A stretch of DNA of 43,250 nt from Woeseiaceae bacterium (GTDB taxonomy: Bacteria > Pseudomonadota > Gammaproteobacteria > Steroidobacterales > Woeseiaceae): NCBI GenBank assembly GCA_030066625.1, contig JASJBG010000013.1:1-43250 (forward strand), given 5' to 3'. Positions 34,731-41,124 of the stretch are shown piece after piece (position 1 is the first letter of the stretch; each line of letters opens with the position of its first letter). The notes beneath the pieces are model-generated. The model saw nothing but the letters and a program-made list of their open reading frames with translations. It was not told the origin of the DNA and made no database searches. The position numbers and the translations under genes are program-made.

Positions 34731-34800
34731 CGTAAGGGGCCGGCGCCGTGAGCGATTTCATACGCTGCTCGCGCTGGTTCGACTCCAGCCCTTACGTCCA
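34731..34800 (+). tRNA. Short tRNA-like gene with reduced D-arm (70 nt)
   Basis: Acceptor CGTAAGG/CCTTACG perfect, U73, CCA encoded; T-arm GCTGG-TTCGACT-CCAGC perfect. The D-arm is at most GGC-CGGC-GCC. The anticodon arm is AGCG/CGCT with 8-nt loop ATTTCATA, so CAT (Met) or TCA are both possible. Confidence 0.55.
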
Positions 34801-34806
34801 TACACG

Positions 34807-35000
34807 GAGTCGATAGCTCAACAGGCAGAGCATCCGGTTCTTACCCGGTCTTCTCACCTGCGGTCGACTTAGATTCACCTGCACCGTTCCGATAGCACGG
34901 TTGCGAGGTCGCTCCGAGCCGCGCGTAGCGCGGCGACAAACGTTGCCACTTTGTGGCAACGAGACAGCGAAGCTGTCGTTCTTACTCGCTCGGTTCACCA
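34807..35000 (+). tRNA. tRNA-like gene, Lys(CTT)-like, with T-arm insert (194 nt)
   Basis: Acceptor GAGTCGA/TCGGTTC (two G-U), A73, CCA encoded. D-arm GCTC/GAGC; anticodon arm TCCGG-TTCTTAC-CCGGT (four bp), anticodon CTT. T-stem GCGAG/CTCGC encloses insert copy 3. A further ~45 nt between anticodon and T-arms shares CACCTGCA...CACGGTTG with the Leu-like gene. Confidence 0.6.
34905..34980 (+). repeat. T-arm insert family, copy 3 (in Lys-like tRNA)
   Basis: Same order as copy 1: CTCCGAG, hairpin CCGCGC/GCGCGG, CGACAAAC, hairpin GTTGCCA/TGGCAAC, GAG, hairpin ACAGC-GAA-GCTGT. Compared with copy 1, changes in hairpin arms are compensated, suggesting selection on RNA structure. Confidence 0.75.
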
Positions 35001-35007
35001 AATCTAA

Positions 35008-35130
35008 AGCCCGGTAGCTCAAACAGGGGAGCGCCGCTCTTACAAAGCGGAGGGCCCTGAATAGATCCACGACGTTCGACAGTAGCCGGACCGGTGCTAC
35101 AGGACAGTGCAAGTCCGTCCCGGGTGACCA
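35008..35130 (+). tRNA. tRNA-like gene, Val(TAC)-like, with ~45-nt insert (123 nt)
   Basis: Anticodon arm CCGCT-CTTACAA-AGCGG is perfect, anticodon TAC; D-arm GCTC/GAGC. Acceptor AGCCCGG/CCGGGTG has an A-G mismatch at pair 1; CCA encoded. T-stem GGAC/GTCC. Extra sequence before the T-arm holds hairpin GTAGC/GCTAC and is unlike the other inserts. Confidence 0.62.
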
Positions 35131-35168
35131 CATTCCCATCCATCTCAGACAAGTAAAGGAGGCCTGTT

Positions 35169-36020
35169 ATGGCTAACAGAAAACAGAACGGGTCGCCGAC
35201 GCTTGCCGGAATCTGGCGGACGTATCGATCCAGAATACTTTCGACAATGAGCTTGCTCACGCTCGAGCGCGTATGCGCCGTTGCCATACCGTTTGTACTC
35301 GGTCTGGCCATCAATGACCTGGTCGCCGGTTCGCTCCGGGGCGTCATGGTGCTCGGTGGTCTGCAGCTGGTCGTTCTGACAATCAGCGTTGCACGTCGCC
35401 TGTTTGACACGCGCGTCTACGCCGGTATTTACACGGACATTGCCTGGCAGCAAGCGGCCAAGCAGCACCTGCCCGTATCGAAGCGCGCCGCACGTCTGCA
35501 ACTGGGACGTGAACTGGTGGACTTCTTCGAGTGGGAACTGCCGCAGCTGGTCGCTGCCGTCATTGGTATCGTCGGTGCGCTCGGTATGCTCGTGTACCTG
35601 TTGCCGTCCATCGGCCTCGCCTGCATCGGTGTGGCCGTGTTGATCGGCATGCTGTTTTTCGCAAGCAAGCAGCGCATGTTCGGACTCAACAAGCTACTCA
35701 ACAACGAGCTCGAACGGCAGGTCACCATGCTCGAGTCGCTCGGCGAGCATCGCCGCCGGCTGCATCTCGGCCGCCTCGCACGTTGGCGAATCCACCTCTC
35801 GGATCTCGAGGCGCGGAACTTCGCCATCGCCGAGTTGATGCTGGCAATGCTGCTGCTCGTCGTGGTCGTCATCGCGGTTCGTAGTGGCCGGTCGGTCGGC
35901 GAGGTCTTCGCCGTGCTGACCTACCTGCTCGATCTCGGTGAGGCGCTCATTGTCCTGCCGTGGACCTATCAGCAGTCCATTCGCATGCAGGAGATCGGTG
36001 GCCGCATGGCGGCCACCTGA
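35169..36020 (+). CDS. ABC-transporter six-TM domain protein without ATPase (ABC_membrane_3-like)
   Basis: 283 residues, start backed by AAAGGAGG seven bases upstream. The sequence is an ABC exporter-type membrane domain: TM pairs near TLERVCAVAIPFVLGLAIN, GGLQLVVLTISVARRLFD, VAAVIGIVGALGMLVYLL, GLACIGVAVLIGMLFF, IAELMLAMLLLVVVVIAV and VFAVLTYLLDLGEALIVL. It stops where an NBD would begin; no Walker motif occurs here or in neighbours. Known stand-alone members exist (PF13748), of unknown function. It lies inside the tRNA array and is probably on the same transcript. Confidence 0.75.
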   Translation: MANRKQNGSPTLAGIWRTYRSRILSTMSLLTLERVCAVAIPFVLGLAINDLVAGSLRGVMVLGGLQLVVLTISVARRLFDTRVYAGIYTDIAWQQAAKQHLPVSKRAARLQLGRELVDFFEWELPQLVAAVIGIVGALGMLVYLLPSIGLACIGVAVLIGMLFFASKQRMFGLNKLLNNELERQVTMLESLGEHRRRLHLGRLARWRIHLSDLEARNFAIAELMLAMLLLVVVVIAVRSGRSVGEVFAVLTYLLDLGEALIVLPWTYQQSIRMQEIGGRMAAT

Positions 36021-36197
36021 TCTCTTGATGCTGATACGTCCGTTCAACCGAACTTGACGGTCTTTCCGTCATCCCAGGGTCTTCTGCAAGGCTGACATTC
36101 AGCGGACCGGGTTCTCGGAATTCCCGGCTGGCGCGCCGACGCTATTGATCGCAACGCGTGTACCGAATGGCTTCCGGGCAGTAAGCCGCCATCCCAC
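36021..36197 (+). other. Intergenic stretch with hairpin and possible decayed tRNA-like sequence
   Basis: A hairpin TGACGG/CCGTCA sits at ~36054-36070, without a U tract. Further on, CCGGG-TTCTCGGAATT-CCCGG at ~36107-36128 resembles a T-arm, but I cannot find a matching acceptor stem or anticodon arm. Nothing else supported. Confidence 0.3.
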
Positions 36198-36269
36198 GCG
36201 AAATTAGCTCAGAGGGAGAGCATACGACTTGTAATCGTAGGGTCGCAGGTTCGACTCCTGCATTTCGAC
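36198..36269 (+). tRNA. tRNA-Thr(TGT), CCA not encoded
   Basis: Anticodon arm TACGA-CTTGTAA-TCGTA perfect; D-arm GCTC/GAGC; T-arm GCAGG-TTCGACT-CCTGC perfect. Acceptor GCGAAAT/ATTTCGA pairs at six of seven, with G1-A72 mismatched. Sequence after the stem is CTCAA, so CCA would be added post-transcriptionally. Confidence 0.75.
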
Positions 36270-36277
36270 TCAACAAT

Positions 36278-36335
36278 GGCCTGATACGCCATCTAGGTAA
36301 AGACGAGAGTCTGCGGTTCGAATCCGCTCCAGGCA
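36278..36335 (+). tRNA. Truncated tRNA-like element (~58 nt)
   Basis: T-arm GCGG-TTCGAAT-CCGC and a GCCTG/CAGGC acceptor remnant are recognisable. The middle is too short for D- and anticodon arms and contains AGAC-GAGA-GTCT instead. It may be a decayed gene or a minimal tRNA-like RNA. Confidence 0.4.
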
Positions 36336-36451
36336 GGGAAACCTGTCACCACTGCGACGGCCTCCCGCGCAGCTGCCTGACGTGGCTTGCTTCCGACGGT
36401 CGCATGCGCAGCAGGGCGAACGCCGGTCGGCGTGTTGCGCGTCGTGCCCGA

Positions 36452-36522
36452 ATCGCGACCCAGCGCCAGCTCGAAACGTGGCACCTCGGTGTCCGGAGTT
36501 CGAGTCGGTGCTGCGTCGCGAT
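36452..36522 (+). ncRNA. tRNA-sized structured element closed by an 8-bp stem
   Basis: ATCGCGAC (36452-36459) pairs perfectly with GTCGCGAT (36515-36522), enclosing 55 nt with GCCA/TGGC and GCACC/GGTGC helices and a GTTCGAGTC T-loop-like string. The size matches a tRNA, but no anticodon arm could be assigned. The surrounding 36336-36627 holds no other supported feature. Confidence 0.35.
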
Positions 36523-36627
36523 TCCGGCCGGCGGGCATCGTCTTCCCGCGCTCGAACTGTGGGGGTCGTCGCTCCAATTTTTCGCTCGCCGGCATCAATC
36601 CGGTGTTTCTTTTCAACCCGCAATACA

Positions 36628-36640
36628 AAGGAGGTGATCC
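36628..36640 (+). promoter_or_regulatory. Thirteen-base Shine-Dalgarno matching the 16S tail
   Basis: AAGGAGGTGATCC is complementary to 13 contiguous bases of the usual 16S rRNA 3' end. It lies one base before an in-frame GTG (36642), which would add 47 residues (MRHGMSRVADVERQIRARK...) to the slipin. A second ordinary site (AAAGGAG) precedes ATG 36783. Confidence 0.7.
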
Positions 36641-36782
36641 CGTGCGACACGGTATGAGCCGGGTCGCTGACGTCGAACGCCAGATTCGCGCGCGCAAGGC
36701 AGGACGTGCCTCCTCGCCCACGCGAACACCGGCTGGCGCACCGACGCAGCTGCCCCTGACACAACACAAAGGAGAACGCATC

Positions 36783-37922
36783 ATGTTTTACAAGAAGTTC
36801 ATCGTGCGCAAGCACGAACGTGCACTCCTGTTCCGCGACGGCGACTTCGTCAAGTTCCTCGAGCCTGGCGTGTACCGTTACGTAACGGTCCTGCACAACT
36901 ACACGATCGAGCGCTTTGACATCACGGTGCCGGCTTACGGTCACCGTCTGCAGGACTTCCTGATTGAGAAGTTCCCGCAGGACGTCGAGCGCCACTTCGA
37001 CATCGTAGCGACCGACGCCGACGAGATCGCGATCGTCTACCACGACGACCGCGTGACCCAGATCATGGCGCCGGCAACGCGTCACCTCTTCACGAAGGGC
37101 GTGCGCGCGATCAAGGTCGAGCGCTACGAGATTGTCGGCAACCTCGATGTCGACAAGCGCCTGGCAAAGCGCCTGCTGGCGGGTAACGACGCTCAGCTGA
37201 AGGCCATTGCCGACAAGGCGATCTACGCACGCGTCGTACCGGACGGCCACATCGGTCTCCTGTACGTTGACGGTGAGCTGACCCGCTCGCTGGATGCCGG
37301 CTTCCACGCGTTCTTCGCAGTGGAGCGTGGCGTTTCGGTCGAGCTGTTCGACACCCGCGTGCAGACGCTGGAGGTTTCGGGCCAGGAGATCCTGACCAAG
37401 GACAAGGTTGCCCTGCGCATCAACCTGACCGCGACCTACCAGCTGACCGACGTCGAGAAGGCGGTTCGCGCAGCCAAGGATCCACTGGATCACCTGTACA
37501 AGGAGGTGCAGTTCGGTCTGCGTGGCGCCGTTGGTACCCGTACCCTGGACGCGCTGCTGGAGGACAAGACGGTTATCGACACGTCGGTAGCCGATCACCT
37601 GAAGGCACGCTTCGAGGCGATGGGTATCACGGTGAAGTCGGTTGGCGTGAAGGACATCATCCTGCCTGGCGAAATGAAGGACCTCCTGGGCAAGGTGGTT
37701 GAGGCCGAGAAGGCTGCCCAGGCCAACGTGATTCGCCGCCGTGAGGAGACGAACGCAACGCGTTCGCTGCTCAACACCGCCAAGGTGATGGAGACCAACG
37801 CCGTGGCACTGCGTCTCAAGGAGCTGGAGACGCTCGAGAAGATTACCGACAAGATCGGCAACATCTCGGTTTACGGTGGTCTCGACTCGGTACTGAACGA
37901 CCTGGTTCGCATGAAGCAGTAA
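36783..37922 (+). CDS. SPFH/Band-7 slipin family protein
   Basis: 379 residues from ATG 36783, where conserved slipin sequence begins (MFYKKFIVRKHERALLFRDG). A GTG at 36642 with an extreme Shine-Dalgarno is in frame and could add 47 Arg-rich residues. The family normally has an N-terminal membrane segment; here the N-terminus is charged and amphipathic, so association may be peripheral. The SPFH core runs GHIGLLYVDGELTRSLDAG to VGVKDIILPGEMKDLLGKVVEAEKAAQA. The C-terminal coiled coil (RRREETNATRSLLNTAK, LKELETLEKI) drives oligomerisation. It sits inside the tRNA array. Slipins near RNA-repair genes are known from the literature, but no RtcB or Ro60 gene is in this window. Confidence 0.82.
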   Translation: MFYKKFIVRKHERALLFRDGDFVKFLEPGVYRYVTVLHNYTIERFDITVPAYGHRLQDFLIEKFPQDVERHFDIVATDADEIAIVYHDDRVTQIMAPATRHLFTKGVRAIKVERYEIVGNLDVDKRLAKRLLAGNDAQLKAIADKAIYARVVPDGHIGLLYVDGELTRSLDAGFHAFFAVERGVSVELFDTRVQTLEVSGQEILTKDKVALRINLTATYQLTDVEKAVRAAKDPLDHLYKEVQFGLRGAVGTRTLDALLEDKTVIDTSVADHLKARFEAMGITVKSVGVKDIILPGEMKDLLGKVVEAEKAAQANVIRRREETNATRSLLNTAKVMETNAVALRLKELETLEKITDKIGNISVYGGLDSVLNDLVRMKQ

Positions 37923-37936
37923 GTTCAGTCCGTTGG

Positions 37937-37973
37937 GAGGGGGATGAGAGCAATTCGAGTCCCCCTCCTTTTC
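37937..37973 (+). terminator. Intrinsic terminator after slipin
   Basis: GGAGGGGGA (37937-37945) pairs with TCCCCCTCC (37961-37969), nine bp, followed by TTTT. The tRNA-Arg begins three bases later, so the last three tRNAs depend on read-through or processing. Confidence 0.75.
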
Positions 37974-37975
37974 TA

Positions 37976-38050
37976 CGGCTGTAGCTTAAAAGACAGAGTC
38001 CGACCTTGCGAAGGTTGAGGATGCAGGTGCAACTCCTGCCAGCCGTACCA
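37976..38050 (+). tRNA. tRNA-Arg(GCG)
   Basis: 75 nt. Acceptor ACGGCTG/CAGCCGT perfect, A73, CCA encoded; D-stem GCTT/GAGT; anticodon arm CGACC-TTGCGAA-GGTTG; T-arm GCAGG-TGCAACT-CCTGC. Bacteria normally read CGC with tRNA-Arg(ACG) modified to inosine, so an unmodified GCG anticodon is unusual. Confidence 0.8.
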
Positions 38051-38055
38051 ATTCT

Positions 38056-38130
38056 TGAGCGCTGGTCTAATGGCGATGACGCGAGGCTCTGACCCTCGAG
38101 ATCGTGGTTCCACTCCACGGCGCTCGACCA
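38056..38130 (+). tRNA. tRNA-Gln(CTG)
   Basis: 75 nt. Acceptor TGAGCGC/GCGCTCG with U1-G72 (weak first pair suits GlnRS), A73, CCA encoded. Anticodon arm CGAGG-CTCTGAC-CCTCG; T-arm CGTGG-TTCCACT-CCACG; D-stem GTC/GAC. Confidence 0.8.
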
Positions 38131-38139
38131 CACACCAAC

Positions 38140-38217
38140 GGCCGTCTGAAGGGAATTGCCATACCTGTCCGGCTCAGACCCGGACGTTTCCCGGTTGGAA
38201 TCCGGGGGCGGCTACCA
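38140..38217 (+). tRNA. tRNA with Leu(CAG) anticodon but short variable loop
   Basis: 78 nt. Acceptor GGCCGTC/GGCGGCT (two G-U), A73, CCA encoded. Anticodon arm TCCGG-CTCAGAC-CCGGA; T-arm CCCGG-TTGGAAT-CCGGG. The variable loop is about five nt (CGTTT), whereas bacterial Leu tRNAs carry a long variable arm. Its charging identity is therefore doubtful. Confidence 0.72.
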
Positions 38218-38239
38218 ACAACGTTCACGCAATCCGCAT

Positions 38240-38686
38240 TTACGTCCTGGCGTCAGAGGGAACCGTCCGTTGAACGTTGAGTATCGTCGACGCGAAGACC
38301 GCGATGACCACGTAGGCAATCGTCAGCAGCAATGGCGGTTTAGCCGGCGTACTCGTATACACTGTCCACGTCGCGTAGCAAAGTAACGCCGAGTATCCGG
38401 TCGCGACGATGGGTAGCAATCGTCGGTAGGGTCTGAGCTTGCCACGCAGTGCGCCGATGACCATGTAAAGCGTTGCGCAACCTGCCACGAGACTTCCGGC
38501 ACCGAGTCCTTTGATGAGACCGAGGATCAGGCCCTGCAGGTTCGGTTCGAGCGCATCCCACTCCGTTTGCAGCGCCGCGGCATGATACGGCATGAACCTG
38601 TCGGTCACGAGGTACAAGACCCCGCCGACGATGAGGCTGACACCCAGCAGCGCAAACAGCGCGAGTGCCAGCCTCTGCATTGCCAT
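38240..38686 (-). CDS. Four-TM membrane protein, hypothetical
   Basis: 148 residues with four hydrophobic segments (ALALFALLGVSLIVGGVLYLV, GLGAGSLVAGCATLYMVIGA, LLPIVATGYSALLCYATW, LLLTIAYVVIAVFAS). No motif recognised. The start abuts the end of the FAD oxidase gene, so it is probably translated from the same message. Confidence 0.65.
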   Translation of the reverse strand: MAMQRLALALFALLGVSLIVGGVLYLVTDRFMPYHAAALQTEWDALEPNLQGLILGLIKGLGAGSLVAGCATLYMVIGALRGKLRPYRRLLPIVATGYSALLCYATWTVYTSTPAKPPLLLTIAYVVIAVFASTILNVQRTVPSDART

Positions 38687-40182
38687 CAGACGGTCGGTTT
38701 GATGTTCGAGTTCAGCCGGAACAGGTTCGTCGGGTCATACTCGTTTTTCACGCTGACGAGTCGCTCGTAGTTTTTCTCGAAGTTCGACACCAGGCTGTCG
38801 CCCGCGCTGAGCTCCTCGACGTTGATGTAGAACCCCCTGGTGAAAGGCTCGATGGTCGCCCAGTACTCGCGAATGTAGGCGATGTGCGGATCCGGATCGA
38901 CGCCCTTGTTCCACGAGACGACGACCGTTGGTGCGTTGATCGCGGCCCGGCTGGGAAATGCGGTCGCGTCGACGGGAACCCTGCCGATGGCGCCGCCAGA
39001 CGCCTGGAAGAAGAAATTTGTTGCCCGGTCGGGGTGCGGCTCGAAGCCGTCGATGATGGCATCGATCTGGCGGTCATCGATATCGTAAACGAAGCCCGAC
39101 TTGAGATAGTCACCGCCCTGTCGCGGATCCGAGTTGTCCCAGGTTCTTTGCAGGGCGACATAGTCTTTCGCCCCGATCGTATTGGCGATGGGGTTCGCAA
39201 TCCTGTTGAGCGGCGCGAGCACCCGGTCGGCCTGCCTGGGGTCGCCGGACCAGACCGCGTGGATGATTGCGACGCCCGGCTGCCCCGGGGCCGACGGCAT
39301 TATGAAATCGAGGGAGAGTTCATCGGGTGCTTCGCGGCTGTAATCGGCGTAGAAGCGCATGAACTCCTTGGCTCGTTCGATGGGCAGGACCACATCACCG
39401 GCAATCACGGTACGGTCCATCGGGTGCAGTTGGAACTCGAACGATGTCACGACGCCAAAGTTGCCGCCGCCACCACGAACGCCCCAGTAAAGGTCGGGGT
39501 TCTCGTCGGCGCTGGCATGTCGCAGCTGCCCATCGGCCGTCACAATGTCGACGGACCTGACGTTGTCGAGCGCAAGACCGTGCTTCCTGGCCAGCCTGCC
39601 GAATCCCCCACCAAGGGTGAGACCACCTACACCCGTATGCGACACGGTGCCTGCCGTCGTAACGAGCCCGTGCGCCATAGCTTCGTGGTCGAGTTCCCCG
39701 AGGAGGCAGCCGCCGGCAACGTGGGCCGTTTGCGCGCCGCGATCGATCCGCACGTGGCGCATCGACGACAGGTCGATTTGCAGGCCACCGTCGCAGGTCG
39801 ATTTTCCGGAGAAGCTGTGGCCGCCGCATTTAACGGCCAGAAGCAGGCCGCGTTCGCGGGCGAACGTAACGGCGTTTTGTACGTCGGCCGCGCCCGAGGG
39901 CTGTACGATGAGCGCGGGGAAGCGATCGATGGACGGGTTCAACACGCGTCGGGCTACGTCGTAGCCATCGCTGCCCGGCAGCAGCAGGCGGCCCCGCAGT
40001 GCTCCCTTGAGTTCCTCGACCGCAGCCTGTTCGATCTCGACTTCGGCGCCGTCTCCGGTATTGCCGACGATGCTCGACGAAACCGTCGTCATGGAATGCA
40101 GCAGTTGCGCGTAGGCGCTCGCTGGCAGGCTCGCGGTAACGGCAGCGGCGAGACTACCGGTAAAGAAGTGTCTCCGGTTCAT
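38686..40182 (-). CDS. Tat-exported FAD-dependent oxidase, berberine-bridge-enzyme type
   Basis: 498 residues with a Tat signal (NRRHFFTGSLAAAVTASLPASA). The PCMH FAD-binding domain shows VKCGGHSFSGKST, with the His that usually carries the 8-alpha flavin link. VGGLTLGGGFGRLARKHGL follows. The second covalent anchor, normally Cys in a GTCPTVG-type motif, reads GTVSHTGVGG, so only single attachment is expected. The C-terminal BBE motif is YDPTNLFRLN. Such oxidases act on sugars, alkaloids or polyphenols; substrate unknown. Confidence 0.85.
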   Translation of the reverse strand: MNRRHFFTGSLAAAVTASLPASAYAQLLHSMTTVSSSIVGNTGDGAEVEIEQAAVEELKGALRGRLLLPGSDGYDVARRVLNPSIDRFPALIVQPSGAADVQNAVTFARERGLLLAVKCGGHSFSGKSTCDGGLQIDLSSMRHVRIDRGAQTAHVAGGCLLGELDHEAMAHGLVTTAGTVSHTGVGGLTLGGGFGRLARKHGLALDNVRSVDIVTADGQLRHASADENPDLYWGVRGGGGNFGVVTSFEFQLHPMDRTVIAGDVVLPIERAKEFMRFYADYSREAPDELSLDFIMPSAPGQPGVAIIHAVWSGDPRQADRVLAPLNRIANPIANTIGAKDYVALQRTWDNSDPRQGGDYLKSGFVYDIDDRQIDAIIDGFEPHPDRATNFFFQASGGAIGRVPVDATAFPSRAAINAPTVVVSWNKGVDPDPHIAYIREYWATIEPFTRGFYINVEELSAGDSLVSNFEKNYERLVSVKNEYDPTNLFRLNSNIKPTV

Positions 40183-40257
40183 ATTGCACCTCCCCAGGGA
40201 TTCTTATTATTTGACGCAGTCTACGGGTGACCGCTGATTACACAAGCATAGCCCATA

Positions 40258-40542
40258 TCAGGCATCGTCAACGAATAGCGCATCGAGCTCGCGATAGCCC
40301 TCGAGCTCGTTGAGCAGGCGCTCGCGTTCCTCACGTGCGATCTCCGCCCAGTGACGGTCTTCGAGCGCGCCAACCATGGCATACAGAAAGTTGAGACTCG
40401 GTGTTGCATCGCCGAGTTCGGCAAGCCGTCTAAATGCCTCGACGGCGCCGACATCTCCGAGCACCGCCGGTGTATCGATACCGACCGCCTTGAGCTGCGA
40501 CTCGGACTTTGGTCCCAGCCCTTTCATGTCTCGCAGTTTCAC
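40258..40542 (-). CDS. TfoX C-terminal domain protein
   Basis: 94 residues from GTG 40542, seven bases after the cupin stop; the longer frame to 40644 overlaps the cupin gene. MKGLGPKSESQLKAVGIDTPAVLGDVGAVEAFRRLAE is the helix-hairpin-helix-like TfoX_C domain. The N-terminal TfoX half is absent, so a competence role cannot be inferred. Cotranscribed with the cupin. Confidence 0.78.
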   Translation of the reverse strand: MKLRDMKGLGPKSESQLKAVGIDTPAVLGDVGAVEAFRRLAELGDATPSLNFLYAMVGALEDRHWAEIAREERERLLNELEGYRELDALFVDDA

Positions 40543-40549
40543 CAGTCTC

Positions 40550-41047
40550 TCAGTCCTCTGCCTCGCCGTCCCAATAGTCAACAGCAGTCTCCTCGCGGGC
40601 AAATACCTTGAAGTTATCCGGCGACGCGGGGTCTGCCCAGTCACCGTGCCAAACGCCGTACTTGCCCGAGTCCGGATAGAGCATCACGTCGGTGCCCGGC
40701 TGGTTACTCATTGCGATGTAGACAAGTTCTTCATCGGATGTATTGATGATCTGATGCGGCTGCTCCGGGTCCGCCGGTGAGCAGATGAAGTCGCCCGCAC
40801 GAATTGGGTACTCCGCATCGGCGTGGCGAAGTGTGCCGGTCCCGGACAGGACATAGAACACTTCCTCGATGTTGTGATGTGAATGATAGGGCCACGCTCG
40901 CTTGCCGGGCTGCAGCCGTACCACCGCATAGCCGAGCAAGGTCGCGCCGATTCGGGATGCGACCGCCGCGCGCTCCGCGTGAAACTTCTCGCCCTTTCCG
41001 AAGCTGTCGAAATCGAGTTCGTCGAGATTGATAACGGGTTTGCTCAT
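40550..41047 (-). CDS. Cupin-domain protein
   Basis: 165 residues from ATG 41047 (an ATG at 41059 is alternative). The double-stranded beta-helix motif 1 is WPYHSHHNIEEVFYVLSGTG (His, His, Glu metal ligands), and motif 2 is AGDFICSPADPEQPHQIIN with the fourth His. The C-terminal extension YPDSGKYGVWHG is typical of small-molecule or sugar-binding cupins. It should bind a divalent metal; reaction unknown. Confidence 0.8.
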   Translation of the reverse strand: MSKPVINLDELDFDSFGKGEKFHAERAAVASRIGATLLGYAVVRLQPGKRAWPYHSHHNIEEVFYVLSGTGTLRHADAEYPIRAGDFICSPADPEQPHQIINTSDEELVYIAMSNQPGTDVMLYPDSGKYGVWHGDWADPASPDNFKVFAREETAVDYWDGEAED

Positions 41048-41124
41048 CGTCAGCCCCATTGATGTGCGGAGCTAAAGTCTACACCCGGACAGGGCCGCCG
41101 ACGTGCGTGGTAGCATCAGGCACG

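Noticed and set aside
33693-34980. Group I introns or hammerhead ribozymes in the tRNA inserts
   Set aside because: Inserts are about 75-110 nt, without group I core motifs, and no CTGANGA...GAAA hammerhead core was found.
33461-35410. Many short ORFs on both strands in the tRNA array
   Set aside because: They run through tRNA stems and inserts, with no ribosome sites. Only the 33358 leader ORF is positioned sensibly.
36387-36782. Frame open upstream of slipin giving a 511-residue protein
   Set aside because: The extra sequence has no slipin similarity and overlaps structured RNA. Starts with ribosome sites are at 36642 and 36783.
36270-37598. Long minus-strand frame opposite slipin
   Set aside because: Antisense shadow of a high-GC gene; slipin conservation on the plus strand is clear.
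33285-38240. Prophage or integrative element at the tRNA locus
   Set aside because: No integrase, recombinase, phage gene or direct-repeat attachment site was found near the array.
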